A DNA stretch of 64,000 bases from Hominimerdicola alba (GCF_900109655.1 NZ_FOAT01000008.1:95960-159959), one strand, 5' to 3'. Counted from the stretch's first letter, positions 35,452 through 44,147 are shown. Program-made: numbers and translations. The notes: generated from the sequence alone by a model not told the origin.

Positions 35452-37803
35452 ATGAGCGAAACAACTATCGGCAGACGCAGGCTGCGAGTGGGTCTGCTGA
35501 TAAGTAATCCGGAGGATGAATTTGATAACGCCGTTTGCGAGGGAGCTATGATAGCCGCAAAGCATTTTGACGTTGATATGTTCATACTCCCCGGACGTTA
35601 TATTGATGCACAGTATGCTGACAAGATCAGGACAGCTTACGAATATCAGTACAACACGGTGTTTGAACTTGCAAAAGACAAGTGCTTTGATGCTTTGCTC
35701 GTACTTATAGGAACTATCGGCAGTCACCTTGACAAAAAGCGCAGAGAAGAATTTCTCAAAAAATTCTCAGATGTGCCGATAATAACCCTTACTTCGCAGA
35801 TAAACGGATATCCCTGCATTACTGTTGACAACCGTACAGGGCTCCGACAGGTGATAAAGCATCTGATAGAAGCTCACAGCTGTTTCAAGATAGGATTCGT
35901 CAGCGGACCTATGACCAGTGATGATGCTGTAGAGAGATTCGAGGTATACAAGGAAGTACTGGCTGAGTACGGTATCGAGTATGACGAGAACAAGGTCGCT
36001 TACGGCAATTTTTCAAAGCACGTTAAAACTGAAGTGGGCGAGCTTCTTGACAGATGCCCCGACCTTGACGCCATAGTATTCTCAAACGATCAGATGGCGA
36101 TAGGCGGCTACAAGGCAATGGAAGAGCGGAACATCAGACCCGGCACGGATATTCTCGTCACCGGATTTGACGATGATCCTGCTGCGACAGATCTTACGCC
36201 ACATCTGACTACTGTGGCAATGGATTCCACCGAGCTTGGATACAATGCGCTTATAGAGGCTGTAAACTACATCAACGACGGTGCCATACAACAGGAGACA
36301 ATTTCTTCAAAGATCATAATAAGGAACTCCTGCGGCTGTACTGATGCAGCTTCGGCAGAACTCAGTGCGCTCCATAACGACCCGAAAATGATCACTGAGC
36401 ACGCTGATGATATCTGCAGAACGATATTCAACAGGTACAGGCTCAGCAATACATCGATAAAATACCGTGAGACCTTTGCGGATATTATAAAGGAACTGTG
36501 TTCCAGTGCAGAAAGCATAAAGCAGGACAACGACTTTGATCCTTACGATATTTTTGAAAAGCTGGAAGAAACGATAACAGAGGATTTCTTTGAGTACACC
36601 GACCTGGAAACGCTGTACTCAACGATGGAGTATATACACTCAGCGCTGGCGTGTACCCTTGATACCAAGACAGAGCAACTAAGGCTCAACAGCATATTTG
36701 TAAGGTTATACAAGCTGATATCCGAAAGACACATCAAAATGAATCACTACAAGCTGAGAAGCAACACGCTTATGACCTGGCTGACAAATATGATAACCCG
36801 TGATATGCTGGTGTTTGATGCTTATGACGATGAAGCTTACCGCTCTGTGGTAGACAAAATGAAAAGACTTCATGTTAAAGCAAGCTATCTTTACGTATAT
36901 GACAATATAGTGGAGCATCATAAGGGTATGGAATGGAAATTCCCTGACTGCATAAAGCTGAAAGCTTATCACAACCTCGGCAAGCCCAAGCTTCTGCCCC
37001 CTGAGGAACAGCACATCTCGCCCGATGAATTGCTTACAAACAAGCATTTTATTCGCGACAGACGCTGCACGATGATATGTATGCCGCTGTTTACCAACGA
37101 AGAACATTACGGACTGCTTATATGCGAACTGGAGCATCAGTATTTCAGTTTTCTGCCATCGCTGATGGTACAGATATGCGCAGCGCTGAAAATGATCGTT
37201 GTTATGAAGAACCAGAAGATCATTGAGAAACAGCTCAATCAGAGCCTTATCGAGATACGCGAGAACAATCAGCTGCTGGACGAGCTTTCAAAACAGGACG
37301 ATCTAACAGGCTGTCTTAACAGGCGAGGTTTCTTTGAGGCGGCCAGAAAGCTTATACGTGCCGAAGAGAACGAGGGTTGCAGCGCTATGATGATATTTGC
37401 GGATCTGGACAGTCTTAAAACCATAAACGACTGTTTCGGTCACGAAGAGGGCGATTTTGCCATATGCGGTGTCGCAAAGATACTTTCTTCAGCCTTCAGA
37501 GGCGGTGAAGTCATCGGCAGACTGGGCGGAGATGAATTCGTGGTGTGCGTGAAGTCTGATGATAGTCTCAGTGCAGCTGCGATACGCAAGAGGATAGACG
37601 ATATATCGGCTGAGTTCAACGAGAACGAGGGCAGGGACAAGGAGTTCTACGTTCATGCCAGCGTTGGCGTTTATCCTTTCAAATGTACTTCTGACGATGA
37701 GATCGGCGAACTGCTCAGCCATGCGGACGCACTGCTTTATTCACAGAAAAAGAACAAGCTTTCAGTCATTAAATCGGAGAGAACAAAACAAATCAGAGAA
37801 TAA
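35452..37803 (+). CDS. Diguanylate cyclase with LacI-like periplasmic-binding-fold sensor
   Basis: A 783-residue protein, cytosolic by appearance. Residues about 7-285 resemble the sugar-binding domain of LacI/GalR regulators (RVGLLISNPEDEF, ITVDNRTGLRQVIKHLIE, FSNDQMAIGGYKAMEE, TGFDDDPAATDLTPHLTTV), but there is no helix-turn-helix in front and no signal peptide. A central helical/GAF-like region (about 290-590) leads via a coiled coil (IEIRENNQLLDELSKQDD) to a GGDEF domain with LTGCLNRRGFF, FADLDSLKTIND and an intact GGDEF at about 692-696, so it should make c-di-GMP. The inhibitory-site RxxD position reads RGGE. The ATG at 35452 has CGGAG eight bases upstream. Confidence 0.88.
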   Translation: MSETTIGRRRLRVGLLISNPEDEFDNAVCEGAMIAAKHFDVDMFILPGRYIDAQYADKIRTAYEYQYNTVFELAKDKCFDALLVLIGTIGSHLDKKRREEFLKKFSDVPIITLTSQINGYPCITVDNRTGLRQVIKHLIEAHSCFKIGFVSGPMTSDDAVERFEVYKEVLAEYGIEYDENKVAYGNFSKHVKTEVGELLDRCPDLDAIVFSNDQMAIGGYKAMEERNIRPGTDILVTGFDDDPAATDLTPHLTTVAMDSTELGYNALIEAVNYINDGAIQQETISSKIIIRNSCGCTDAASAELSALHNDPKMITEHADDICRTIFNRYRLSNTSIKYRETFADIIKELCSSAESIKQDNDFDPYDIFEKLEETITEDFFEYTDLETLYSTMEYIHSALACTLDTKTEQLRLNSIFVRLYKLISERHIKMNHYKLRSNTLMTWLTNMITRDMLVFDAYDDEAYRSVVDKMKRLHVKASYLYVYDNIVEHHKGMEWKFPDCIKLKAYHNLGKPKLLPPEEQHISPDELLTNKHFIRDRRCTMICMPLFTNEEHYGLLICELEHQYFSFLPSLMVQICAALKMIVVMKNQKIIEKQLNQSLIEIRENNQLLDELSKQDDLTGCLNRRGFFEAARKLIRAEENEGCSAMMIFADLDSLKTINDCFGHEEGDFAICGVAKILSSAFRGGEVIGRLGGDEFVVCVKSDDSLSAAAIRKRIDDISAEFNENEGRDKEFYVHASVGVYPFKCTSDDEIGELLSHADALLYSQKKNKLSVIKSERTKQIRE

Positions 37804-37818
37804 TACAGAGGTTAATAT

Positions 37819-38622
37819 ATGGGAAAGATCTGTAAGTCATGCGGACACTATTACAGCGGAGATTTCTGCGACAAATGCGGCTACGGTAAGCCTGCAAAAG
37901 TTGCAGAATCTGTAAAAAAATACAGAAAAGCAGCGAGAAAAAAGCCCATTCGTATGCAAACGGAAGAAGATAAGAAGCTGTATGCAAAGTGGGCTAAAGA
38001 AGAAAAGCAGGGACAGGTACAAAAGAGGACCGACCCGAAGTCTAAAACCCATTTTCTGATAGTAGTGGTGATCGCAGCTTTGATCGTACTGGGATTTGCA
38101 CTTTACAAGAGCGGTGCGATTTTTGCTAACACCAAGGAAGAAGTCATCGAACAGTATTTTACCGCGATATCTCAGGGAGATTACGACAAATTCGTAAAAT
38201 GCTTCCCTAAAGAGATAAAGCAGGAATACGACGATGACAGGCAGGCATCCGGTCTCAGCAAGGACGAATACATGAAAGCGCTGTATCAGGAATTTACCGA
38301 TACTTACGGCGCGGGTTACAACATAACCGTCAAGTTTGGTGACATGACTCCCCTTTCGGCGGAAGATTACGATATGACAGCTTACAAGGAGCAGCACGGT
38401 TCTGCGCCGAAGCTCAGCGAGGTTTGCGAGGTAGTAACGAACATTGAATTTCGAGGAACTAAGGGCAGTCAGCAGTCGAAGCTTTTCATATACGTCGGAA
38501 GATCGGGCGGTTACTGGCATATCTTCGGTATGGACGAAGATATGGGAAGCATCAATGCCGATGGTTCACCAAACGAGGGTGAGATACCGCCGGTAGTCGA
38601 GAACGATGACGCAATAAAATAA
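37819..38622 (+). CDS. Zinc-ribbon membrane protein
   Basis: A 267-residue protein. The N terminus has a four-cysteine zinc ribbon (CKSCGHYYSGDFCDKCGYG), then a Lys/Arg-rich linker, one transmembrane helix (about 75-95, FLIVVVIAALIVLGFALY) and an outer domain of about 165 residues. The outer part begins EEVIEQYFTAISQGDYDKFV, the pattern of NTF2-like/DUF4878-type domains. It follows the GGDEF gene by 15 bases and is probably in the same operon, ending at a strong terminator; a link to c-di-GMP signalling is only inference. Confidence 0.8.
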   Translation: MGKICKSCGHYYSGDFCDKCGYGKPAKVAESVKKYRKAARKKPIRMQTEEDKKLYAKWAKEEKQGQVQKRTDPKSKTHFLIVVVIAALIVLGFALYKSGAIFANTKEEVIEQYFTAISQGDYDKFVKCFPKEIKQEYDDDRQASGLSKDEYMKALYQEFTDTYGAGYNITVKFGDMTPLSAEDYDMTAYKEQHGSAPKLSEVCEVVTNIEFRGTKGSQQSKLFIYVGRSGGYWHIFGMDEDMGSINADGSPNEGEIPPVVENDDAIK

Positions 38623-38628
38623 AAGATA

Positions 38629-38660
38629 ATGCCTGTTCACGTTTGGGACAGGCATTTTTT
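38629..38660 (+). terminator. Terminator of the GGDEF operon
   Basis: ATGCCTGT and ACAGGCAT form a stem followed by TTTTTAG, directly after the zinc-ribbon gene. Confidence 0.9.
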
Positions 38661-38663
38661 AGT

Positions 38664-38709
38664 TCAAAAGCAAGAGCTCAACGAACTTATGAGGTTCGCT
38701 GAGCTCTTT
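38664..38709 (-). terminator. Terminator of the secreted repeat-protein gene
   Basis: On the minus strand AAGAGCTCAGCGAAC and GTTCGTTGAGCTCTT form a long stem around CTCATAA, followed by GCTTTTG. It is convergent with the preceding terminator. Confidence 0.8.
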
Positions 38710-38748
38710 ATATTTGTGAATGTTTATAATATTATTACGCAGGAATCA

Positions 38749-41250
38749 TCACTTTACAGTAACGTCGAATGTTCTGGTGTTAAGTGCTGATGTATCCCAC
38801 TTGCCGCCTATTTTTGCACAGATGACCATTTTATAAGTCTGACCTGCTTTGAGTTTGGGTGAAGTAAAGTAAGGAGTCGATGCAGAGATATTCTGATCAA
38901 GTATCACCCATCTTCCTGCGAGGTAAACAGCTACTCCGTAATTTTGGGCATCCTTTACCTTTGTCCAGATGAGTCTGAACTGGTGGAACTCCTCATTATA
39001 ATCGATATCTGTTACTGCGGGATATTTTGTAGTAGTATCCTTGGGAGATACAACAATAGCATTGGTAACGCTCTTTACCCACTCACCATATGCTTTTGTG
39101 ATAACAGCTACCTTGTACTCCTTACCTTCTTTAAGACCAGTCAGAACATAGCTGTTGCCTTCGCCCTCTGCGAGAACAGACCATCTGCCGCTGACACACG
39201 CCGCAACAGCGTATTTCTCGGCATCTTCAACATCTGTCCAGCTGAGTTTGACTGCACCATAACCCTGTTCGTAGGATATTTCGGGAGCGTTGTAAACCAG
39301 CTTGGGCATGAGGACTTCCTGAGTATCGGTATAAGTTTTGCCGTTAAAGGTCGCAGTGGCTTCATATATAGTCTTGCCAACCGAAGTGTATGTAGGCATA
39401 ATCGTTGTGGTGCTTATCTTAGCAGTTGTACCCTGAACTGTATTGCACTGCGAGCAGGCAAATGAAACTGTAGCGGTAGAATGATCTTTGTTCCATTTCC
39501 ATACGGGCTCACCGAATTTATGACCCAGCGCCCGGATAACAGTCTTATCCTTTGTTATCTCGCTTGTGCCCTTACTATCGGTAAAGTACTTATTATTTGA
39601 TTTATCGTACCAGTATTCGATGTTGCCATTTTTTGTGCAGGTCGGCGCAACAGCTTCAACATGAGTGAGCTGGATCATCTCAATAGGTATTTCCTTGACA
39701 GATGTATAGACATTTCCACCGAATTTTACCGTAGCGGTATAAACATATTTGCCGTCAGCAATGTAAGTCGGGTTGAGTACCTTAGCAGTTACCACAGCAT
39801 CAACAGTTTCACAATAGCGGCACTTACTACAGCTAAAGGTAGCCTTTGCAGTAATTGCGGCTGTTGAATTTAAGTCAGACCATGTCCAATCAGGTTCACC
39901 AAAGCTGTGCCCCGGTGCAGGGATAACTACATCTGCAAGAGAGATTTCATTCTCACCCTTATCATCGGTGTAGTACTTGCCGTCGGTACAGATATAGAAT
40001 TCGATATTGCCGTCTTTGGTGCAAGTTGGTTCAACAGCCTTTACCTTTTTATAAGTATGATAAACGGTAACAGGAACGTCGATACCCGAAACAGACAGAT
40101 AATGCTCGGTATCATTTGGAACGAAAGTCGCCTTGAAAGTCTTCGTGCCTGCATCACCGACAGTGTCTTTCGCACTATCCCAGTACCATGTACCGTTATC
40201 TGCATCGGGCAGTTTTACACTTGAAAGCGCACTGCCGTAAGGTGCTCTTAAATTCTTTGGTATCACGTACTTTGGTATATCTTTGATCTTGAAAGTTTTA
40301 GTGAGCGTGCCGTAAAAATCGCCTATACCATTTATATATATTGTAGCTGTACCGACTTCGGTGTTATCTGCATAAGAAACAGTGAAATCAACATTCTCAT
40401 GCAGAAGTCCCGAAGCTGTCTGTATCTTTAAAGCAGGAGTGATCTTGCTGCCTGTGTATTTCTGATCGGGAATGTTTGAAACATCAGTAGGCTCAATAGA
40501 AACAGCACCGATTTTTCGAACACCTATCGGATACTCTTCGTCACCTGTTTTATAATATTCAAAACCTTCTACAAGATCAAATCTGGTATCACCAATATTG
40601 CTGGCCTCGGTGAAATATCCGCCTGTGAAATAATAATGCCCGCGGCCGTTTCTGAAAAACGGACCTTCGCTGTCTTCTTTAAGAAGATCATAATAGCCGC
40701 CCTTGATAAAAACGTGTGCATCGTTTGAATCAGTTCTGATAGTATCAAGACCACCTATATACGAACCACTGAGAAGTTCAACCGTACCTCTGTTTATCAA
40801 TATAAGACGAACTACACAGGGATTGATAGCAGACATTCCGCCGCCATGACCTCTGTCGAAGAAAGTGATATTAGTATCTTTATTATCGATATAAAGATAG
40901 CTCTGAACCTTATAAGTGCCCTCACCGTCAAAATAGATCATGTTGCCGTTAAAATCAACATTGAACGATTTGCCGTTATTTATGGTTTTATAACCAACTA
41001 TGGTGAAAGAGTCTGTGAGCCTGATGGTGTCGCCATCCTCTGCATTATTAGCAGCAGTAATAAACTCATCAAGAGTTGCGACCTCACGTACTTTTGAAAC
41101 AGGAATAGAAGTAACATCTGCATCAGCATAAGCTGTGACAGCAGTTATACCACAGAAGACGTTTGAAGTTACGCCTGCAGGAACAGTTCCCGCAACGCAA
41201 AGAACAGCCAGCGCACCTGCAAGGGCACGCTTAGTTAAATTATAGGTCAT
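38749..41250 (-). CDS. Secreted modular surface protein
   Basis: An 833-residue exported protein. After a signal peptide (ending near TAYADADV) comes a beta-helix-like region (about 50-215, with repeated Gly/Asp-rich turns such as FNGNMIYFDGEGTYK), an MBG-like beta domain (about 220-380), two copies of a Cys-rich module marked by PTCTKDGNIEFYICTDGKYY and PTCTKNGNIEYWYDKSNNKYF and a CxxC (FSCSKC, FACSQC), and two C-terminal fibronectin-like modules with YGVAVYLAGRW. No sortase motif, dockerin or anchor helix was seen, so it is probably released or held non-covalently. The ATG at 41250 has AAAGGAGG nine bases upstream. The last module is close to that of the gene fragment at 49052. Confidence 0.85.
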   Translation of the reverse strand: MTYNLTKRALAGALAVLCVAGTVPAGVTSNVFCGITAVTAYADADVTSIPVSKVREVATLDEFITAANNAEDGDTIRLTDSFTIVGYKTINNGKSFNVDFNGNMIYFDGEGTYKVQSYLYIDNKDTNITFFDRGHGGGMSAINPCVVRLILINRGTVELLSGSYIGGLDTIRTDSNDAHVFIKGGYYDLLKEDSEGPFFRNGRGHYYFTGGYFTEASNIGDTRFDLVEGFEYYKTGDEEYPIGVRKIGAVSIEPTDVSNIPDQKYTGSKITPALKIQTASGLLHENVDFTVSYADNTEVGTATIYINGIGDFYGTLTKTFKIKDIPKYVIPKNLRAPYGSALSSVKLPDADNGTWYWDSAKDTVGDAGTKTFKATFVPNDTEHYLSVSGIDVPVTVYHTYKKVKAVEPTCTKDGNIEFYICTDGKYYTDDKGENEISLADVVIPAPGHSFGEPDWTWSDLNSTAAITAKATFSCSKCRYCETVDAVVTAKVLNPTYIADGKYVYTATVKFGGNVYTSVKEIPIEMIQLTHVEAVAPTCTKNGNIEYWYDKSNNKYFTDSKGTSEITKDKTVIRALGHKFGEPVWKWNKDHSTATVSFACSQCNTVQGTTAKISTTTIMPTYTSVGKTIYEATATFNGKTYTDTQEVLMPKLVYNAPEISYEQGYGAVKLSWTDVEDAEKYAVAACVSGRWSVLAEGEGNSYVLTGLKEGKEYKVAVITKAYGEWVKSVTNAIVVSPKDTTTKYPAVTDIDYNEEFHQFRLIWTKVKDAQNYGVAVYLAGRWVILDQNISASTPYFTSPKLKAGQTYKMVICAKIGGKWDTSALNTRTFDVTVK

Positions 41251-41300
41251 ATAATAGTTCCTCCTTTTGTTTATTATAATCAAAATAGCTTGCATAAATT

Positions 41301-41329
41301 ATTATATCATAGTCAAATCCAAATAGCAA
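41301..41329 (-). promoter_or_regulatory. Sigma-A promoter of the secreted repeat-protein gene
   Basis: TTGCTA (41329-41324) and TATAAT (41306-41301) on the minus strand are separated by 17 bases. The remaining 41330-41513 stretch holds nothing I can name. Confidence 0.75.
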
Positions 41330-41513
41330 GATAATTATTAATTATATGAATATTATCTTTTCATTTTGTAAAGAGTGACAAAGGTTATTAAGTATTAAAC
41401 AGCATTTGGTACAATTGCGCATCTGTAACTGAAATTGAGCTAAGGTCAAGAAACAGGGTGCGCCGTTTAGGTGTAGAGCCATTTCATCGCAATTTTACAT
41501 GGTATCTAATGGC

Positions 41514-41545
41514 AAACGGCAGACAGCCGAAACTGCCTGCCGTTT
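41514..41545. terminator. Inverted repeat downstream of the microprotein gene
   Basis: AAACGGCAGACAG-CCGAAA-CTGCCTGCCGTTT forms a near-perfect stem. On the minus strand it is the likely end of the surface-protein/microprotein transcript, though the T tract is better on the plus strand (ATGTTTTGTTGTTTT). Confidence 0.6.
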
Positions 41546-41579
41546 ATGTTTTGTTGTTTTCAGTGATCAGCAATAATGC

Positions 41580-41696
41580 TCATTCTTCTTCATTTTCGCC
41601 AACTTCTTCAAACGGACCGCCGCCTGATGCCACTATAACATCTGCACAGTCAAAACGAATGATCTCCATTTCGGGTTTTTGCATTTTCTTTTCCAT
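41580..41696 (-). CDS. 38-residue microprotein, possible peptide precursor
   Basis: This short gene begins 23 bases after the stop of the leucine-rich surface protein. A strong site AGGAG lies eight bases before the ATG at 41696. The product starts MEKKMQKPEMEIIRFDCADV and continues IVASGGGPFEEVGENEEE. The KPE-x-E-x-I-x-F segment followed by DVIVASGGG resembles short peptides that I recall as common and unannotated in Clostridia; the layout (conserved leader-like front, Gly-rich turn, acidic tail) is compatible with a ribosomally made peptide precursor. A divergent operon with PqqD-like, peptidase and kinase genes lies 2.2 kb away. The translation signal is good; the role is inference. Confidence 0.65.
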   Translation of the reverse strand: MEKKMQKPEMEIIRFDCADVIVASGGGPFEEVGENEEE

Positions 41697-41719
41697 ATAT
41701 TTCTCTCCTGACATTTTTA

Positions 41720-43600
41720 TTATGCTTTAGCAGTAGCAACCGGAGCTGTATAAACTGTTACTATCTGATCATTCAGCTTATTCCTGTAGGTCACATATCC
41801 CTTGGAATAAATAGTCTTTTCTGAATTCGCTGCACTGAGGGTGAGATTGTACTTAAATGTACCTCTTTCAGTTTGTAGTGTCGATACCTTTTTGCTGACA
41901 TCTGCACCATCAAGCTCGGGGTTGTCATTTGTGTAGCTTCTTAAAACGCCGGCCTCAATCAACTGGTAGTCCTCAGGCAGCTCCCAATCAACTGTGAAAG
42001 ATATTTTCTGCTTTCCACTTTCGGGAAGATCAACTCTGCTTACATTCATCGAATAAACAGGCTCTTCTTCCTCTACTGCTGAGCTATCATACCTCGCCTC
42101 AATTCTCATATTACGTGTAGCATAGAAATAATAAGTCTGCGTACCGCTGACCTTAGTATTTGTATCGACATCATACCAGCCTACAAAATACTTACCATCC
42201 TTCATAGCGTGAGCATCTGCCCTTATCTGCTCGCCGTACTTATAATTTTTCGTATTGTTGTTGATCGTAATACTCTGAGTTATTTGTTCGTCCTTTGTGC
42301 TTGTGTAGTCATGACCGTTAAGATTAATAGTTGCGGTGTAAGTTTTCACGCCGTTGCCATTGTCGACCCAGACAAGGGAAGGATTAGTTTCGGGAGTTAC
42401 AATATCACCGCAGAACTTGCATTTAAACTTAACGAAAACAGTGTATTCGCCGTTCTCCTTTATCCACGTCCATATAGGTGAAGTCTCACCGTAAGTATGT
42501 ACTCCTGTTGTAGCCGGGATAACCGTATCATCAATATTTACATCACCGTCACCGTTCAGGTCGGTCAATTCAGTATAAGTCGTACCATCATAGGTGTAAT
42601 ACTTGTCACCGTAGGTATAATACTCGATATTTCCTGCTGTTGTGCAGGTTGCAGGTACTTCTCTAAAGAAAGTATATTTATGTACATAATAAGTTGTGTT
42701 GATGTCTGGCACTTGAACAGGTCCGCCGGTTCCAGCAAACATAAGATAAATATCCTTAGGGGATGATAAAGTACCCTCTCCGGAAGAAGGAATCTTGTAT
42801 TCAGCATTATAATTTTCATTATCTCTTTCATATGACACCTTGATGCCCTCGCATAATACAAACATCCAAAAATAACAGTTTTCTTTTAACTCTGTTGCAG
42901 GAAGCTCAGGCAACTCTGTCAGACTAGTGCAACCATAAAACATTGAGTTATAACAATGACCATCTAGCTCTTTCGCAGGAAGCTCAGGTGCTTTTGTCAG
43001 ACCTGTGCAGTTTTTAAACATGCAGTCATAACAACTCCACTCTAATTTTGTCGCAGGAAGCTCAGGTGCTTTTGTCAGATTGGAGCAACCCTCAAACATT
43101 CTAAAGTAACATGTTTTAGACAAATCTGTAGCTGGCAGATCAGGTGCTTTTGTCAAACCTATGCAGTTCAAAAACATATTGCTAAAGCAAGCATAACTCA
43201 TTGAAGCATCACCAGGAACCTCATAATTCAAAAGTGTCATGATATTACCGGTGCACGCTACTCTACCCTCGATATAAACGTGTTTGTTGTTATCAAATAT
43301 GCTGCCACTAATGTTATCATTCTTTCCACGGAATTGAACCGAATCATCTTGATTAAGATTTATGGTATATCCATCAGAATAGGGTACCCAGCCATTACCA
43401 TTATTATAATCTAACGAGAACGAGCTATCCATCCAACTGATCGTAACCGAAGAGTCATCCTGTTCTGCGGTGAAAGTCAGATACTCGTCATCAGCACTGG
43501 CAGTAATGCATTGCAGTGGAAAAACACCAGTGAAAGCACTGACTACAAGCGCCAGAGCCATGACGACACACATCAATCCTCTTCTGAATTTGTGTTTCAT
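41720..43600 (-). CDS. Secreted leucine-rich-repeat surface protein with 26-residue repeats
   Basis: A 626-residue exported protein. A signal peptide ends near ASADDEY (about 37). Residues 138-250 hold BspA-like leucine-rich repeats with an exact period of 26 residues (C138, C164, C190, C216, C242), each of the form CYxxMFxxCxxLTKAPELPAT. After them comes one Cys-rich module (PATCTTAGNIEYYTYGDKYY ... FKCKFCGD) shared with the 833-residue protein, which here contains DLNGDGDVNIDD, a loop like a single dockerin-type EF-hand. The C terminus is a beta-sandwich domain. No sortase motif was seen. It shares its operon with the microprotein and is divergent from the PqqD operon. Confidence 0.85.
   Translation of the reverse strand: MKHKFRRGLMCVVMALALVVSAFTGVFPLQCITASADDEYLTFTAEQDDSSVTISWMDSSFSLDYNNGNGWVPYSDGYTINLNQDDSVQFRGKNDNISGSIFDNNKHVYIEGRVACTGNIMTLLNYEVPGDASMSYACFSNMFLNCIGLTKAPDLPATDLSKTCYFRMFEGCSNLTKAPELPATKLEWSCYDCMFKNCTGLTKAPELPAKELDGHCYNSMFYGCTSLTELPELPATELKENCYFWMFVLCEGIKVSYERDNENYNAEYKIPSSGEGTLSSPKDIYLMFAGTGGPVQVPDINTTYYVHKYTFFREVPATCTTAGNIEYYTYGDKYYTYDGTTYTELTDLNGDGDVNIDDTVIPATTGVHTYGETSPIWTWIKENGEYTVFVKFKCKFCGDIVTPETNPSLVWVDNGNGVKTYTATINLNGHDYTSTKDEQITQSITINNNTKNYKYGEQIRADAHAMKDGKYFVGWYDVDTNTKVSGTQTYYFYATRNMRIEARYDSSAVEEEEPVYSMNVSRVDLPESGKQKISFTVDWELPEDYQLIEAGVLRSYTNDNPELDGADVSKKVSTLQTERGTFKYNLTLSAANSEKTIYSKGYVTYRNKLNDQIVTVYTAPVATAKA
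42878..43189 (-). repeat. Four tandem 78-base coding repeats (LRR)
   Basis: The four 26-residue units between the cysteines at codons 138 and 242 give a 78-base direct repeat. Copies share the CTTTTGTCAGACC and GGAAGCTCAGGTGC strings on the plus strand and could recombine. Confidence 0.85.
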
Positions 43601-43706
43601 AAATAATCCTCCTTCTGATCGTTTATTTTGAGATAAGGTGCTGTTTTGTCTTGTTACAATTTTTCTTGTATTAATTTAAAATTAACTATATTTGTTATTT
43701 TAACAT

Positions 43707-43735
43707 ATCATACCATATTTATTCATATATGTCAA
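43707..43735 (-). promoter_or_regulatory. Sigma-A promoter of the LRR protein/microprotein unit
   Basis: TTGACA (43735-43730) and TATGAT (43712-43707) on the minus strand are separated by 17 bases. Confidence 0.85.
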
Positions 43736-43741
43736 TAATTT

Positions 43742-43759
43742 ATTGAATTTTAATTCAAT
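43742..43759. promoter_or_regulatory. Candidate operator between divergent promoters
   Basis: ATTGAATT-TT-AATTCAAT is a perfect inverted repeat lying six bases upstream of the minus-strand -35 and 43 bases upstream of the plus-strand -35. In A/T-rich DNA such palindromes arise by chance, so this is tentative. Confidence 0.4.
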
Positions 43760-43802
43760 TGATTTTCTAAACACGAGCAATTAGCAAAATGAGTAAAAAT
43801 GC

Positions 43803-43831
43803 TTGACCGTTCGAAGATCATGTGTTATACT
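43803..43831 (+). promoter_or_regulatory. Sigma-A promoter of the PqqD-peptidase-kinase operon
   Basis: TTGACC (43803-43808) and TATACT (43826-43831) are separated by 17 bases; the first start codon is 46 bases downstream. Confidence 0.85.
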
Positions 43832-43877
43832 ATTAAATATCAATCGGCGTTTGCCGTTTATAATGGGAGGATTATTT

Positions 43878-44147
43878 ATGAAACTTGCGGTGGAAATGGC
43901 AGTTATGGAACTTGACGGCGAATGGAATGCGGTGGCTGTGGGAGAGGACAGCACGAAATTCCACGGTATGCTGCGCCTTAACGAAACAGCGGCGGATATT
44001 ATCAAACTTCTTTCCGAGGATACCGATGCCGAAACGATAAACAGTGAACTAGCCAAAAAGTATCCCGATTCTTCCTCTGATGAGATAGCGCGGTTTGTCT
44101 CGGAGTTTATCGGACAGCTTCGTAAAGCAAGTCTGCTTACAGAGTGA
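43878..44147 (+). CDS. PqqD-like peptide-binding protein
   Basis: An 89-residue protein of the PqqD type, a small winged-helix-like domain that binds leader peptides in many peptide-modification pathways (the RiPP recognition element fold). The typical features are an N-terminal beta hairpin (VMELDGEWNAVAVGED), RLNETAADIIKLLSED, then DAETINSELAKKY and a final helix with FVSEFIGQLRKASLL. GGAGG precedes the ATG. Its stop overlaps the next start (TGATG), so it is coupled to the peptidase. Stand-alone PqqD proteins need a partner enzyme and a precursor peptide; neither a radical SAM enzyme nor a cyclase lies nearby. Confidence 0.88.
   Translation: MKLAVEMAVMELDGEWNAVAVGEDSTKFHGMLRLNETAADIIKLLSEDTDAETINSELAKKYPDSSSDEIARFVSEFIGQLRKASLLTE

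Noticed and set aside
41458..41730. Plus-strand 90-codon frame
   Set aside because: It lies opposite the microprotein and hairpin, and its ribosome site is poor; the minus-strand 38-codon gene has much better signals.
41720..43600. True dockerin in the 626-residue protein
   Set aside because: Only one EF-hand-like loop (DLNGDGDVNIDD) is present and it sits inside a Cys-rich module; a dockerin needs two such segments.
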